Shown here in pieces: positions 1 through 7,277 of a stretch of 46,508 nt of DNA (its first letter is position 1; each line of letters begins with the position of its first letter). Below the pieces are notes generated by a model. It was not told where the DNA came from. It searched no databases and was given only the letters and a program-made list of their open reading frames with translations. The stretch covers positions 1 to 46,508 of the forward strand of contig DATFYA010000050.1 in NCBI GenBank assembly GCA_035315345.1. Direction: 5' to 3'. The stretch comes from Candidatus Methylomirabilota bacterium (lineage in GTDB: Bacteria > Methylomirabilota > Methylomirabilia > Rokubacteriales > CSP1-6). Both the position numbers and the translations under genes were made by a program.

Positions 1-456
1 CGGCGCCCCGTGCACGTGCAGGGTCAGCCCGCCGATCCGTCCCGCCCCGACCGCGTCCTGCAACCGGGTCAGCGGAAAGTAGGTGTTGGGATCCTCGGGG
101 ACCGTGTTGGCGCGGTCGTAGCCCACGTGCGAGATGCGCAGGTCGGGCACGCGATCCACCGGCGCGGAATACACCGTGTAGAACTTCGCGCCCGCGTTGT
201 AGGCCGCGTTCGGCCCCTGGTCGCCCGCCTCGGGCTGGAACGGCGCAGCGGTCGTGATGAGGGCGACCCGGGCGCGGGACAGCGGCCGCGCGAGCGGCGT
301 GAACGGCGCGTCGGTGAAGTGGGCCCAGCGATACGGGCTGAAGCCCAGCGCCTGGTAGTACTCCCGGGTCCGCTCCATGTAGCGGACCGGCACGTCGTGC
401 TCCGGGGCGAAGACGATCGCCGGGCGCGGCTCGACCGCGGTCGGCTCGCCGCTCAT
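1..456 (-). CDS. Glycine/sarcosine/betaine reductase selenoprotein B family protein (N-terminal part, runs off the window)
   Basis: The first 152 codons of a longer protein are present; the 3' end lies beyond base 1. The translation has features I associate with the GrdB/PrdB-like family: an N-terminal VRYMERTREYYQALGF segment, a region of the type ARVALITTAAPF, and the signature DLRISHVGYD followed by an EDPNTYFP stretch. In clostridial glycine and D-proline reductases this subunit carries a catalytic selenocysteine or Cys; in soil bacteria short homologues of unknown substrate are common. The redox residue would sit further downstream, so whether this copy uses Sec or Cys cannot be seen. 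The ATG at 456 overlaps the stop codon of the upstream HdrB-like gene (ATGA), so the two are almost certainly co-translated and may form one redox module. The family call rests on recognised motifs; the function is inferred. Confidence 0.75.
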   Translation of the reverse strand, partial: MSGEPTAVEPRPAIVFAPEHDVPVRYMERTREYYQALGFSPYRWAHFTDAPFTPLARPLSRARVALITTAAPFQPEAGDQGPNAAYNAGAKFYTVYSAPVDRVPDLRISHVGYDRANTVPEDPNTYFPLTRLQDAVGAGRIGGLTLHVHGAP

Positions 457-1403
457 GAGGCGAAGGTCTTGATGACCAGGCCGCGCGCCTTCTCGAGATC
501 GACACCGTTGGCCGCCATGCACGGGCTGGCGTCCTCGAGGATCCGGTCGGGATCGCCCAGGTGCATGTACTTCTTGTAGGTGTCCTCGAACTCGATCCCG
601 AGCGCGCGCGCGAACAGCGTGAGGTAGTGCTCGATCACGATCGGCCGCTCCCGCTCGAAGCGGCACTGGTCGCGATGGCAGCCGTGGTAGATGCCGGCGA
701 GGTGCGTGGCCCCGGCGGCCCGCGCGCGATCGATGTCGTCGAGCGCCATCTGCCGCCAGACCGCGGGCCCGAGCTGCTCCTGCAGGGCCGGCGTGCACGT
801 GCGGCCCCACCGGGCATCGGGCTCGAAATCGATCACGGTGATGCCGGGCACCGCCTCCAGCAGCCGGCGCGCGGCCCGTCCCTCGCGCGCCCGGGCCTCG
901 GTCGCATGGTGGTAGTGCAGCGCCACCGTGGCCTCGACCCGGTGCGTGAACGTGAACCGTCCGCGGTCGAGGCAGTCGGCGAGAAACTCCGCGGTGTGGC
1001 GCTTCGGGAAGGGCAGGTCGGCCTGCAGGACCTCGTCGTAGAACTGGATGCACGACGGGCACCACATGACGACCTCGCGCGGAGCCATGCTCTGCAGCAG
1101 CTCGACGGTGTGGTTGGCGTAGCGCTGGCCCGAGGCCTCCTGCCCGCGCCGGTGGTGCTGGATGCCGCAGCAGTAGGTGGGACCGCCCGCGGCCACGTAA
1201 TCGAGATCGAGCCGGTCGAACACCGCCGCCACCGTCTCGACCAGGTGGGAGGTGCGCAGCACGTTGCAGCCGAGGTACAGGACGACGTCGTGGCGCTCGC
1301 CGTCGCGCGGTGGCTTGAGCAGCCAGGTGCGCTCGTCCTTCTTCGAGAGCAGGTCGTGAGTGAGGTTGATCTCCCCGAAATACTTGCCGTAGTCGAAGCT
1401 CAT
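453..1403 (-). CDS. HdrB-like CCG-domain (Fe-S) protein
   Basis: A 316-residue soluble protein resembling heterodisulfide reductase subunit B. Residues C46, C78-C79, C115 and C118 fit the canonical CCG-domain pattern C-X31-CC-X35-C-X2-C, which in HdrB binds a noncubane Fe-S cluster. The C-terminal half has Cys residues in RTCTP and HGCHRDQC, but no second CC pair, so the second CCG motif is degenerate. No signal peptide or membrane segment is visible. An upstream ATG at 1433 is in frame, but the ATG at 1403 is preceded by a GAGAGGA ribosome-binding sequence and gives a natural N terminus (MSFDYGKYFG). It overlaps the downstream selenoprotein-B-family gene by four bases. A role as electron donor or thiol-disulfide partner of that reductase is plausible inference. 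Confidence 0.8.
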   Translation of the reverse strand: MSFDYGKYFGEINLTHDLLSKKDERTWLLKPPRDGERHDVVLYLGCNVLRTSHLVETVAAVFDRLDLDYVAAGGPTYCCGIQHHRRGQEASGQRYANHTVELLQSMAPREVVMWCPSCIQFYDEVLQADLPFPKRHTAEFLADCLDRGRFTFTHRVEATVALHYHHATEARAREGRAARRLLEAVPGITVIDFEPDARWGRTCTPALQEQLGPAVWRQMALDDIDRARAAGATHLAGIYHGCHRDQCRFERERPIVIEHYLTLFARALGIEFEDTYKKYMHLGDPDRILEDASPCMAANGVDLEKARGLVIKTFAS

Positions 1404-1482
1404 CGGCCGGATCCTCTCCCCCGCTCCCACCATGGGAGCAAGGCCGAGTCTACCACGCCGGCCGGGGCCACCGGGCGCGCGG

Positions 1483-2022
1483 TCAGGCCCGACGCACCAC
1501 GCGCCGGCTCATGATGGCGCTCACGGAAGGGAATGCCTTCCGCGCGGCCTCGGGCACCGGCTGCCACTGCTCGGTCCCGGGCCGGCCCTTGAAGTAGTCG
1601 AAGCCCAGCGTGCCGGGCCCGTCCGGCTTGCCGACCACGATGCGCCCGACCATGCCGGCCGCCTCGTGCGGCGCGCAGAAGTAGTCGTAGACGCCGGGCA
1701 CGGTCAGCGTGACCTCGAAGTGATTGCCCGGATTCACGAGGAAGCGTGAATCCCAGGGCGCGGCCCGCTCGGGGATGCGCAGCGAGTGGTGATCGTTGCG
1801 CGGATGGTAGGCGGTCGTGGTGTGCACGTTGGAGTGCACGGTCCAGCGGATCACCTGACCCGGCGCCACGTGGATCCCGATCGGATCGAACCACACCGTG
1901 GTGCCGAGCGGGTCGCTCATCATGTGGATCTCCACCGGAGCGGCGGCGCGCGCCGGCCACCCCACGACGAGGCCGGCGAGCGCGAGCCCGCCGGCCTTCA
2001 GGACCTCTCGCCGCGTTGCCAC
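1483..2022 (-). CDS. Exported plastocyanin/azurin-like cupredoxin
   Basis: A 179-residue secreted type 1 copper protein. The N terminus (RREVLKAGG followed by a hydrophobic stretch and an ARA cleavage region) looks like a Tat signal. Candidate copper ligands are H67 (in NVHTT), C116, H119 and M124, the last three in the arrangement C-X2-H-X4-M (CAPHEAAGM) typical of plastocyanin-like folds. It probably carries electrons in the periplasm or on the outer face of the membrane. A tail of about 50 residues after the copper site (from GKPDGPGTLG) is longer than in plain plastocyanins. The gene lies 10 bases downstream of the secreted TTHB210-like gene on the same strand, so they probably form an operon transcribed away from the SufR-like regulator. 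Confidence 0.85.
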   Translation of the reverse strand: MATRREVLKAGGLALAGLVVGWPARAAAPVEIHMMSDPLGTTVWFDPIGIHVAPGQVIRWTVHSNVHTTTAYHPRNDHHSLRIPERAAPWDSRFLVNPGNHFEVTLTVPGVYDYFCAPHEAAGMVGRIVVGKPDGPGTLGFDYFKGRPGTEQWQPVPEAARKAFPSVSAIMSRRVVRRA

Positions 2023-2032
2023 GATGGACCGT

Positions 2033-2458
2033 CTACTTCTGGAGCGCCATCGCCTTGTCGGCCGACACGTACCAGATCACGATGTGGTAGTGCGGCTCGG
2101 CCACGCCCGGGTGCCCGGCGTTGAAGTACATGTCCACGTGATCGACCTTCTCCTGCGCCACCGCCAGGTTGTTGAAGGCCTTGTGCGCGCTGATGTCCTT
2201 GAGCGGGATCATGTACACGCTGCTGACCAGCTTGCCGTCGTGGTCGTAGGCCAGGAACGGGCCGGCGGGCAGCGTCGACGGCTTCACGTACAGCGTGCCG
2301 AGGCCGGGGACGAAATCGGGCAGCGCCACCAGGCTGCTGACCTTCTTGTAGTCGCCGCCGGGGGGCGCCGTCGCCTGCGCGTGGGCGGGAGCCGCCTGGA
2401 CCGTGAGGACGCCAGCACCGAACGCCAGGACCGCCAGGGTCATACCGAGTCGCTTCAT
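2033..2458 (-). CDS. Secreted TTHB210/DUF5602-like protein
   Basis: A 141-residue exported protein with a clear Sec signal peptide (MKRLGMTLAVLAF... ending AHAQ). The mature part has no cysteines and ends in a His-containing strand (VDHVDMYFNAGHPG, then EPHYHIVIWYV) that recalls the TTHB210/DUF5602 group; this is a similarity by eye, not a firm assignment. The start at 2458 is chosen because AAGGAGG stands a few bases upstream and the signal peptide begins there; an in-frame ATG at 2533 would add an implausible leader. First gene of a two-gene unit with the cupredoxin, divergent from the regulator at 2563, which probably controls both. The function is unknown; binding of a metal or small ligand in the periplasm is a guess. 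Confidence 0.65.
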   Translation of the reverse strand: MKRLGMTLAVLAFGAGVLTVQAAPAHAQATAPPGGDYKKVSSLVALPDFVPGLGTLYVKPSTLPAGPFLAYDHDGKLVSSVYMIPLKDISAHKAFNNLAVAQEKVDHVDMYFNAGHPGVAEPHYHIVIWYVSADKAMALQK

Positions 2459-2532
2459 GTCCGCCTCCTTGAACCAGAGCTTGGGGATTCGAGGTACCGG
2501 GCGTATCGTAGGCGCGGTAAGATATTTAAGCA

Positions 2533-2551
2533 AGTAAAAAGTTTTTTTACT
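2533..2551. promoter_or_regulatory. 19-bp palindrome in the divergent promoter region (putative operator)
   Basis: AGTAAAAA-gtt-TTTTTACT is a perfect 8-bp inverted repeat with a 3-base centre. It lies in the only AT-rich stretch of the neighbourhood, flanked by a weaker outer pair AGATA (2520-2524) and TATCT (2551-2555). It overlaps a possible promoter for the regulator gene: TTTAAG (2525-2530), 17 bases, TACTAT (2548-2553), with the ATG nine bases further at 2563. The position fits an operator for the adjacent SufR-like regulator controlling itself and the cupredoxin unit. Binding is inferred from position and symmetry only. Confidence 0.55.
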
Positions 2552-2562
2552 ATCTAAAGAAC

Positions 2563-3189
2563 ATGGAAACGCCGACAGGCACCAGGCTTGACATCCTCGA
2601 ACTACTGCTTCGGGAGGAGCTTAGCTCACAGCAGCTCAGTGAGCGGCTTGGGGTCAGCTCGGCAGCGGTACGGCAGCATCTGACGACCCTGGAGGCATTG
2701 GGGCTGGTCGTCAGGCGCAAGCTGGTGACCCAGCCGAGCCGCCCGACCTACCTCTACCGGGTCTCTCCGCAGGGCATGCGGATCTTTCCGAAGCGCTACG
2801 ACCTGCTGCTGGCCCAGATGATCGACGTGCTCGCCGAGCGGCAGGGCCCGGAAGCCGTGGAGCAGACGATCGCGGCCGCGGCCCGGCGGGTGGCCGAGCA
2901 TGTGCCGAGCCGCGTGTCGGGCGGCCCTAGTCCCGAGCGGTGGCGCCGCCTGCTGGAGTGGCTCGAGACCGAGTTCGCCTGGCAGGCCGACGTCGCCGAG
3001 ACGGCGAGCGGGCCCCGACGGCTGACCATCCACCAGTGCCCGTTCCAGGACCTCTCGAAGATCCAGCCGGACGTCTGCGGGGTGTTCTTCGGCTCGCTGA
3101 TCCGGACGCTCTGCCCCGGCGCGGTGGTGGACCACGCCGATGCCCCGGCGATGCCCGCCTGCTGCGCGTTCCTGGTGAGCGAGGCCTGA
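2563..3189 (+). CDS. SufR-like winged-helix transcriptional regulator with C-terminal Cys cluster
   Basis: A 208-residue regulator. Residues about 5-70 form an ArsR/DeoR-type winged helix (SSQQLSERLGVSSAAVRQHL, then a wing). The C terminus has C159, C172, C184, C200 and C201; the first pair has the C-X12-C spacing of SufR-type proteins, which bind a [4Fe-4S] or related cluster and lose DNA affinity when it changes. An Fe-S sensor of iron, oxygen or nitrosative state is therefore likely, but the third and fourth spacings (X11, X15) differ from my memory of SufR. The gene has no good Shine-Dalgarno and a TACTAT box nine bases before the ATG, so it may be leaderless. It diverges from the cupredoxin operon across a palindromic site. 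Confidence 0.8.
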   Translation: METPTGTRLDILELLLREELSSQQLSERLGVSSAAVRQHLTTLEALGLVVRRKLVTQPSRPTYLYRVSPQGMRIFPKRYDLLLAQMIDVLAERQGPEAVEQTIAAAARRVAEHVPSRVSGGPSPERWRRLLEWLETEFAWQADVAETASGPRRLTIHQCPFQDLSKIQPDVCGVFFGSLIRTLCPGAVVDHADAPAMPACCAFLVSEA

Positions 3190-3248
3190 GGTCCCGGGCG
3201 CGCGCTCGGCACCCCGGTCGTCGACCAGCCGCGCGGGATCGACGCCGG

Positions 3249-4862
3249 CTACACCGCCATCACGATGCCGTCGTGGCCCGGATCGGCGCCGCCGTCGAGA
3301 CCGTCGGGATGCACGCGGATGGCGTGCACCGCCGCGAAGCCGTAGGTGTTGGGGCTGCGCACGACCTCGTAGCCCTCCGCTTCCAGCTCGCGCTGCACAC
3401 CGCGCGGGATGCGGTTGGATACGTCGATGGCGTTGCTGGTCGCCGAGAACCGAGGCGCGCTCACCGCCTCCACCATGGTCATGTCGAAGTCGATCGCGTT
3501 CAGCAGCACCTGCAGCACGCCCATGGCGATCTGGGTCGCGCCGGGCGCGCCGATGATGATGTGCGGACGATCGCCCTCGAACACGATCGACGGCACCACC
3601 GAGCTGAAGCGCGCCTTGCCCGGCGCCAGGCTACCGGCGCGGCCGGGTCGCGGATCGAAGACGCCCATGCAGCCGTTGTACATGAAGCCGAGCCCGCTCG
3701 TGATCACCCCCGACGGCATGCCGAGGGAATGGGTCATGGTCACGCAGCTGCCCTCCGCGTCGATCACCGAGACGTGGGTGGTGTCGCGGCTCGGCGCGCC
3801 CGCGTTGAAGCGGGGCACGTCGGCCTTGCGCCGCGCGCGGATCTCCTCGGCGAGCGGGGTCGCGTACTCGCGGCCGGTCAGCCGCTCCACCGGCACCTCG
3901 ACGAACCTCGGATCGCCCACGTGGCGGTCCTTGTCGATGGTGGCGCGCTTCATGGCCTCGGCCACGATGCGGACGTACTCGGCCCCGTTGTGCTCGAGCT
4001 TGCCCAGGTCGAAATGCTCGAGGATGTTCAGCATCTCGATCAGGAGGATGCCGCCGCCGGGCGGCTGATTGCTCGACACGCGATAGCCACGGTACGTGCC
4101 CCAGAGCGGCCGGTTCCGGGTCGTCCGCCAGTCGCGCAGGTCGGCGGCCGCGATCAGGCCGTCGTGCCGGCGCATGTCCTCCACGATCGCCTCGGCGATC
4201 TCCCCCTCGTAGAACACCGCGTCGCCGTGCTTGGCGACGAGGCGCAGGGTCTGGCCCAGATCGCGGTTCACCACCCGGTCCCCCACCCGCTTCGGGGTGC
4301 CGTCGGGGCGGCAGTAGAGCGCGCGCGAGGCAGGCGTGAAGGCGAGGCGCTCGTGGTTCGCGGCCCGGCCCATCTGTCCGTCCTCCGCCCACCACGAGCC
4401 CACGTGGGGCCGCACCGTCCAGCCGCCCTCCGCCCACGCGATGGCCGGCTCCACGATCTGCTCCCACGGCAGCCGCCCGTGCTCCCGGTGCGCGTCGCGA
4501 TAGGCCCGCAGGCTCGCGGGCGCGCAGATCGCCTGGTAGCCGATGTCGTTGACGCGGCCGCGCAGGATGAAGCCGTAGCCGTCCCGCGCTTCGGACTCGA
4601 TCCGGTCGGCCCACATGTCGGGGCGCACCGCCCGGGGGGCGGGCGCGTGGAAATCGATGTAGCCGTGGAAGCCGTCGCGCATCGCGAGGCCGCAGCTGCC
4701 GAAGCCGGCGATGCCGCACATCAACGGGTCCACCACGCCCTGCACCAGCGCGCAGGCCATCGCGGCATCCACCGCGTTGCCGCCCGATCTCAAGATTTCG
4801 GCGCCGGCCTCGGTCGCTTCCGGCTGCGCGGCCACGATCATCGAGCGCTTCGCGTATCGCAT
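3249..4862 (-). CDS. Gamma-glutamyltransferase family protein
   Basis: A 537-residue member of the Ntn-hydrolase gamma-glutamyltranspeptidase family. The autoprocessing and catalytic site is RDTTHVSVID, with T361 as the expected N-terminal nucleophile of the small subunit. SNQPPGGG (near 264-271) and SFSSVV/PSI-type and GAPGATQI segments of the family also occur. The enzyme would cleave gamma-glutamyl compounds such as glutathione or transfer the glutamyl group. No signal peptide is visible, so it may be cytoplasmic, as in many environmental homologues annotated only at family level. The ATG at 4862 is used because GAGGAGG lies seven bases upstream; an in-frame ATG at 4907 adds 15 unlikely residues. 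Transcribed alone, facing the plus-strand regulator. Confidence 0.9.
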   Translation of the reverse strand: MRYAKRSMIVAAQPEATEAGAEILRSGGNAVDAAMACALVQGVVDPLMCGIAGFGSCGLAMRDGFHGYIDFHAPAPRAVRPDMWADRIESEARDGYGFILRGRVNDIGYQAICAPASLRAYRDAHREHGRLPWEQIVEPAIAWAEGGWTVRPHVGSWWAEDGQMGRAANHERLAFTPASRALYCRPDGTPKRVGDRVVNRDLGQTLRLVAKHGDAVFYEGEIAEAIVEDMRRHDGLIAAADLRDWRTTRNRPLWGTYRGYRVSSNQPPGGGILLIEMLNILEHFDLGKLEHNGAEYVRIVAEAMKRATIDKDRHVGDPRFVEVPVERLTGREYATPLAEEIRARRKADVPRFNAGAPSRDTTHVSVIDAEGSCVTMTHSLGMPSGVITSGLGFMYNGCMGVFDPRPGRAGSLAPGKARFSSVVPSIVFEGDRPHIIIGAPGATQIAMGVLQVLLNAIDFDMTMVEAVSAPRFSATSNAIDVSNRIPRGVQRELEAEGYEVVRSPNTYGFAAVHAIRVHPDGLDGGADPGHDGIVMAV

Positions 4863-4941
4863 ACGGCCTCCTCGGAGATGAACGGCTCGGCGGAGATGGT
4901 GGCCCAAGGGTAGCAGACCTGGCCGGCCGCGGCGCGGGCCG

Positions 4942-4950
4942 TGCTACCGT
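4942..4950 (+). promoter_or_regulatory. Extended -10 box, probable leaderless promoter of the NlpC/P60 gene
   Basis: TGCTACCGT fits the extended -10 form TGnTAnnnT and ends nine bases before the ATG at 4960. No Shine-Dalgarno stands between. Transcription would start at or next to the start codon. No clear -35 box was found. Confidence 0.45.
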
Positions 4951-4959
4951 GAACCCGTC

Positions 4960-5457
4960 ATGACCGGCGCCATCCGGCGGGCCGTCGCGAGCGCGTGTCT
5001 CGCATTCATCGCCGGCGCGGGGTGCTCGAAGGCGGTGCTCGCGCCCGAGGACTACGGCGGCGGCGCGCTCATCCGGCCGCCGATCGCCGAGAGCCAGCCG
5101 GCCTCGTCCCGCAATGCAGCCGCCGCGCGGCTGGCCACGCAATATCTCGGCGCCCCCTACGTCTGGGCCGGCGACAGTCCCGCCGGCTTCGACTGCTCCG
5201 GGCTGGTGAGCTACGTGTACGCGCGCGTCGGCGTCTCGATTCCCCACAACGCGGCCCAGCAGTACCGCCACGGCACGCCCGTCCCCCGCGAGAGCCTGCA
5301 GCCCGGTGACGTGGTGTTCTTCGACCGGCTGCGCCACAACGGCATCTACCTGGGCGATGGCCGATTCATCCACGCCACCCACCCGGGCGGCGTGAAGATC
5401 GCGCGGCTGGAGGACAACTGGTTTCGGACTCGGTGGGTCGGCGCCCGCCGGCTCTGA
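4960..5457 (+). CDS. NlpC/P60 family cell-wall hydrolase, probable lipoprotein
   Basis: A 165-residue exported peptidase. The N terminus is a signal sequence with a Cys at 22 (FIAGAGC), a loose lipobox, so lipid anchoring is likely but not certain. After a linker of about 30 residues the NlpC/P60 domain runs from about 52 to 165: catalytic Cys C79 in FDCSGLV, His H126 in HNGIYLG and a polar third residue H138 in FIHAT. These enzymes cut peptide cross-bridges of peptidoglycan (typically gamma-D-Glu to diamino acid). The gene is monocistronic, divergent from gamma-glutamyltransferase by about 100 bases, with a TGnTAnnnT box close to the ATG. Size and architecture are normal for short Spr/YafL-like hydrolases. 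Confidence 0.88.
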   Translation: MTGAIRRAVASACLAFIAGAGCSKAVLAPEDYGGGALIRPPIAESQPASSRNAAAARLATQYLGAPYVWAGDSPAGFDCSGLVSYVYARVGVSIPHNAAQQYRHGTPVPRESLQPGDVVFFDRLRHNGIYLGDGRFIHATHPGGVKIARLEDNWFRTRWVGARRL

Positions 5458-5491
5458 CCGGCGCGCGTGAGGCACGGTCCCCTCGCCGCGG

Positions 5492-6322
5492 TCATCCCAC
5501 GAAGGGCGGTACCGGCGGTGTCTCCACGACGACCGGCGTGATCTCGAGCAACCCGGGCACGGCGCGGGTCGCCTCCTCGGCGCCCTCGAGCGCAGCGGCG
5601 CAGCCCACCAGCGTGACGAGGCCGTCGGCGGCCCGCACCTCCATCGGATAGCGCCGCGTCGCCGGGTGGCTGGCGAGCGCGACCTCGACTCGCGAGGCGA
5701 GCAGCCGATCGGCCACCATCCGCCCGCCGTGGTCCGTCGTGGCAAAGGCCGGCTGACCGGCCAGGGCAAGAATCAGGTCTACCACGGCCGGCCGGGGCAG
5801 GCCCGCCGTATTGACGACCAGGTGATAGAGCGCGGGATCGTTGAGGTCGACGTTGAACAGGTAGCGCATGCGCTTGAGCTTCTGGGTGTCGTCGCGGTGG
5901 ACCAGCTGTCCGGCGATCTGCGCGCTGATCCGCTCGCCCCCGTGACTGGACAGGGCGCTGGTCAGCTCGTCCACGCGGAACGCGGTCGGCGCCATGACCC
6001 GCAGCCGCACCGCGTGCGGCACGTCGCGTAGCAGCCACTGGCCGCCGCGGCCGACCACCACCGCGCGGTCCTCGGCGGCGATCTCGAGCAGCACGGTCTG
6101 GATCACCGCGATGTAACGGCGGGTCTCGTGATCGAACCGCTCGAACAGCGACGGCGGCTCCTCCTCCAGGTGCCAGAGCCGATGGGCGTCGAGACCGTAG
6201 GGCTGCGTCCGATCCAGGAAGCGCTCGTGATCCACGAAGCAGTAGCCGAGGCGCTCGGCGACGGCCAGACCGATCTCGGCGCCGCCACTGCCGACCTGCT
6301 GCGAGATGGTCACGATGGCCAT
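5492..6322 (-). CDS. Cytidylate kinase-like protein with C-terminal BON-like domain
   Basis: A 276-residue protein. Residues 1 to about 190 match the cytidylate-kinase-like family (Cytidylate_kin2): MAIVTISQQVGSGG at the N terminus is the P-loop equivalent, here without the usual Lys after the second Gly, followed by GYCFVDHERFL and RDVPHAVRLRVMAP. Residues about 195-265 look like a BON domain (a basic alpha/beta segment ending DGLVTLVGCAAALEGAEEA), a module usually associated with membrane or envelope ligands. Substrate unknown; true cytidylate kinase activity is doubtful. The start at 6322 lies inside the 3' end of the upstream guanylyltransferase-like gene (13-base overlap), indicating translational coupling in a three-gene unit with that gene and the PRC-barrel gene. 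Confidence 0.75.
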   Translation of the reverse strand: MAIVTISQQVGSGGAEIGLAVAERLGYCFVDHERFLDRTQPYGLDAHRLWHLEEEPPSLFERFDHETRRYIAVIQTVLLEIAAEDRAVVVGRGGQWLLRDVPHAVRLRVMAPTAFRVDELTSALSSHGGERISAQIAGQLVHRDDTQKLKRMRYLFNVDLNDPALYHLVVNTAGLPRPAVVDLILALAGQPAFATTDHGGRMVADRLLASRVEVALASHPATRRYPMEVRAADGLVTLVGCAAALEGAEEATRAVPGLLEITPVVVETPPVPPFVG

Positions 6323-7269
6323 GCGCGTCCTTCGGCGACGCGGGCCATCGTCCGGATCGCCCGCTCGGGGCTGCCGATGTCGCGCCAGACGCCGGCAGGC
6401 AGCGTCGAGACCGCGACCGGCCCGGTGCAGATCTCCAGCACCCCGCGGGAAAAGCTCGCGGTCGGCGCGAGCGCGTAGGCGTGATGCATCGCCCACGACT
6501 CGTGCTCACTGCCCCAGAAGGCGGGCAGGCGGGCGAGCCGGCCGGTCAGCGACGGCACGCACTCGCGGCCGGCGTCCAGCACGGCGGCGGCGCTCGCGGC
6601 GAAGACGAACGTGTTCCAGAGGCAGCCGTCACGCCACATGGCCTGCGCGGCCTCCCGCGACGGCTTCTCCTGGAACCGGGCCACGCGATGGAGGGGCCAA
6701 TGAAGCCCACACTCCACCGCGGGGCCCGGTCGGATCCAGCCATACTCGACCTCCGGCTCGTCCGGCTGGGCTCCGAGCAGCACGACCCATGGCCGCCGGC
6801 GCTGGACGAAGCCGGCCACCTCGGCGACCTGGGCCATGAACTCGCCCTCGCGCGCGATGCAATGGTCGCAGGGGAAGAACACGGCGGTCGCGCCCGGGTC
6901 GTGGGCCTCGATCCACTGCGCGGCCAGGAGCACCGCGGCGGCGGTGCCGCGGCCGATCGGCTGCTTCAGGACCGTGGCCCGCGGCCGCTCCCCGAGGTCG
7001 CGGACCAGGAACTCGGCGTGGCTCTCCATCCCGATCACCACTGTCCGCTCGACGGGGATCGTGGGCCCGATCCGATCGAGCGTCTGCCGCAGGAGCGTGC
7101 GAGGGCCCAGCAGCGGGCAGAACTGCTTGGGCCGGGGCTCGCCGAAGAGGCGCCGGGTGAGCGGGCGCAGCCGTACGCCCTCACCCCCGGCCAGCACGAC
7201 CGCCCACGGCGATTTCACCGCCGCGCCGGGGTCGTCGATACGGCGTCGCGGCTCGATCGCGTGCGCCAT
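6310..7269 (-). CDS. Mannose-1-phosphate guanylyltransferase-like sugar nucleotidyltransferase
   Basis: A 319-residue nucleotidyltransferase. The pyrophosphorylase signature AVVLAGGEGVRLRPLTR is followed by EPRPKQFCPLLG, which is typical of GDP-mannose pyrophosphorylases (ManC/Mpg). FFPCDHCI replaces the usual FPSDHF-type motif and FQEKPSREAAQ is the substrate loop. The C-terminal phosphomannose isomerase-like domain of long ManC proteins is absent, so this is the short form. It would make GDP-mannose for glycans. A GTG at 7281 overlapping the upstream stop (GTGA) is an alternative start; the ATG at 7269 is taken as the conservative choice. The gene sits between a PRC-barrel gene and a cytidylate-kinase-like gene, neither of which obviously belongs to sugar metabolism. 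Confidence 0.85.
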   Translation of the reverse strand: MAHAIEPRRRIDDPGAAVKSPWAVVLAGGEGVRLRPLTRRLFGEPRPKQFCPLLGPRTLLRQTLDRIGPTIPVERTVVIGMESHAEFLVRDLGERPRATVLKQPIGRGTAAAVLLAAQWIEAHDPGATAVFFPCDHCIAREGEFMAQVAEVAGFVQRRRPWVVLLGAQPDEPEVEYGWIRPGPAVECGLHWPLHRVARFQEKPSREAAQAMWRDGCLWNTFVFAASAAAVLDAGRECVPSLTGRLARLPAFWGSEHESWAMHHAYALAPTASFSRGVLEICTGPVAVSTLPAGVWRDIGSPERAIRTMARVAEGRAWPS

Positions 7270-7277
7270 CGAGTCGC

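Noticed and set aside
2940-4913. A long plus-strand open frame opposite gamma-glutamyltransferase
   Set aside because: Arg/His/Ala-rich translation with no motif; it is the antisense shadow of a high-GC gene. The same holds for other long frames such as 11865-13877, 25005-26855, 26689-29472 and 41724-44975.
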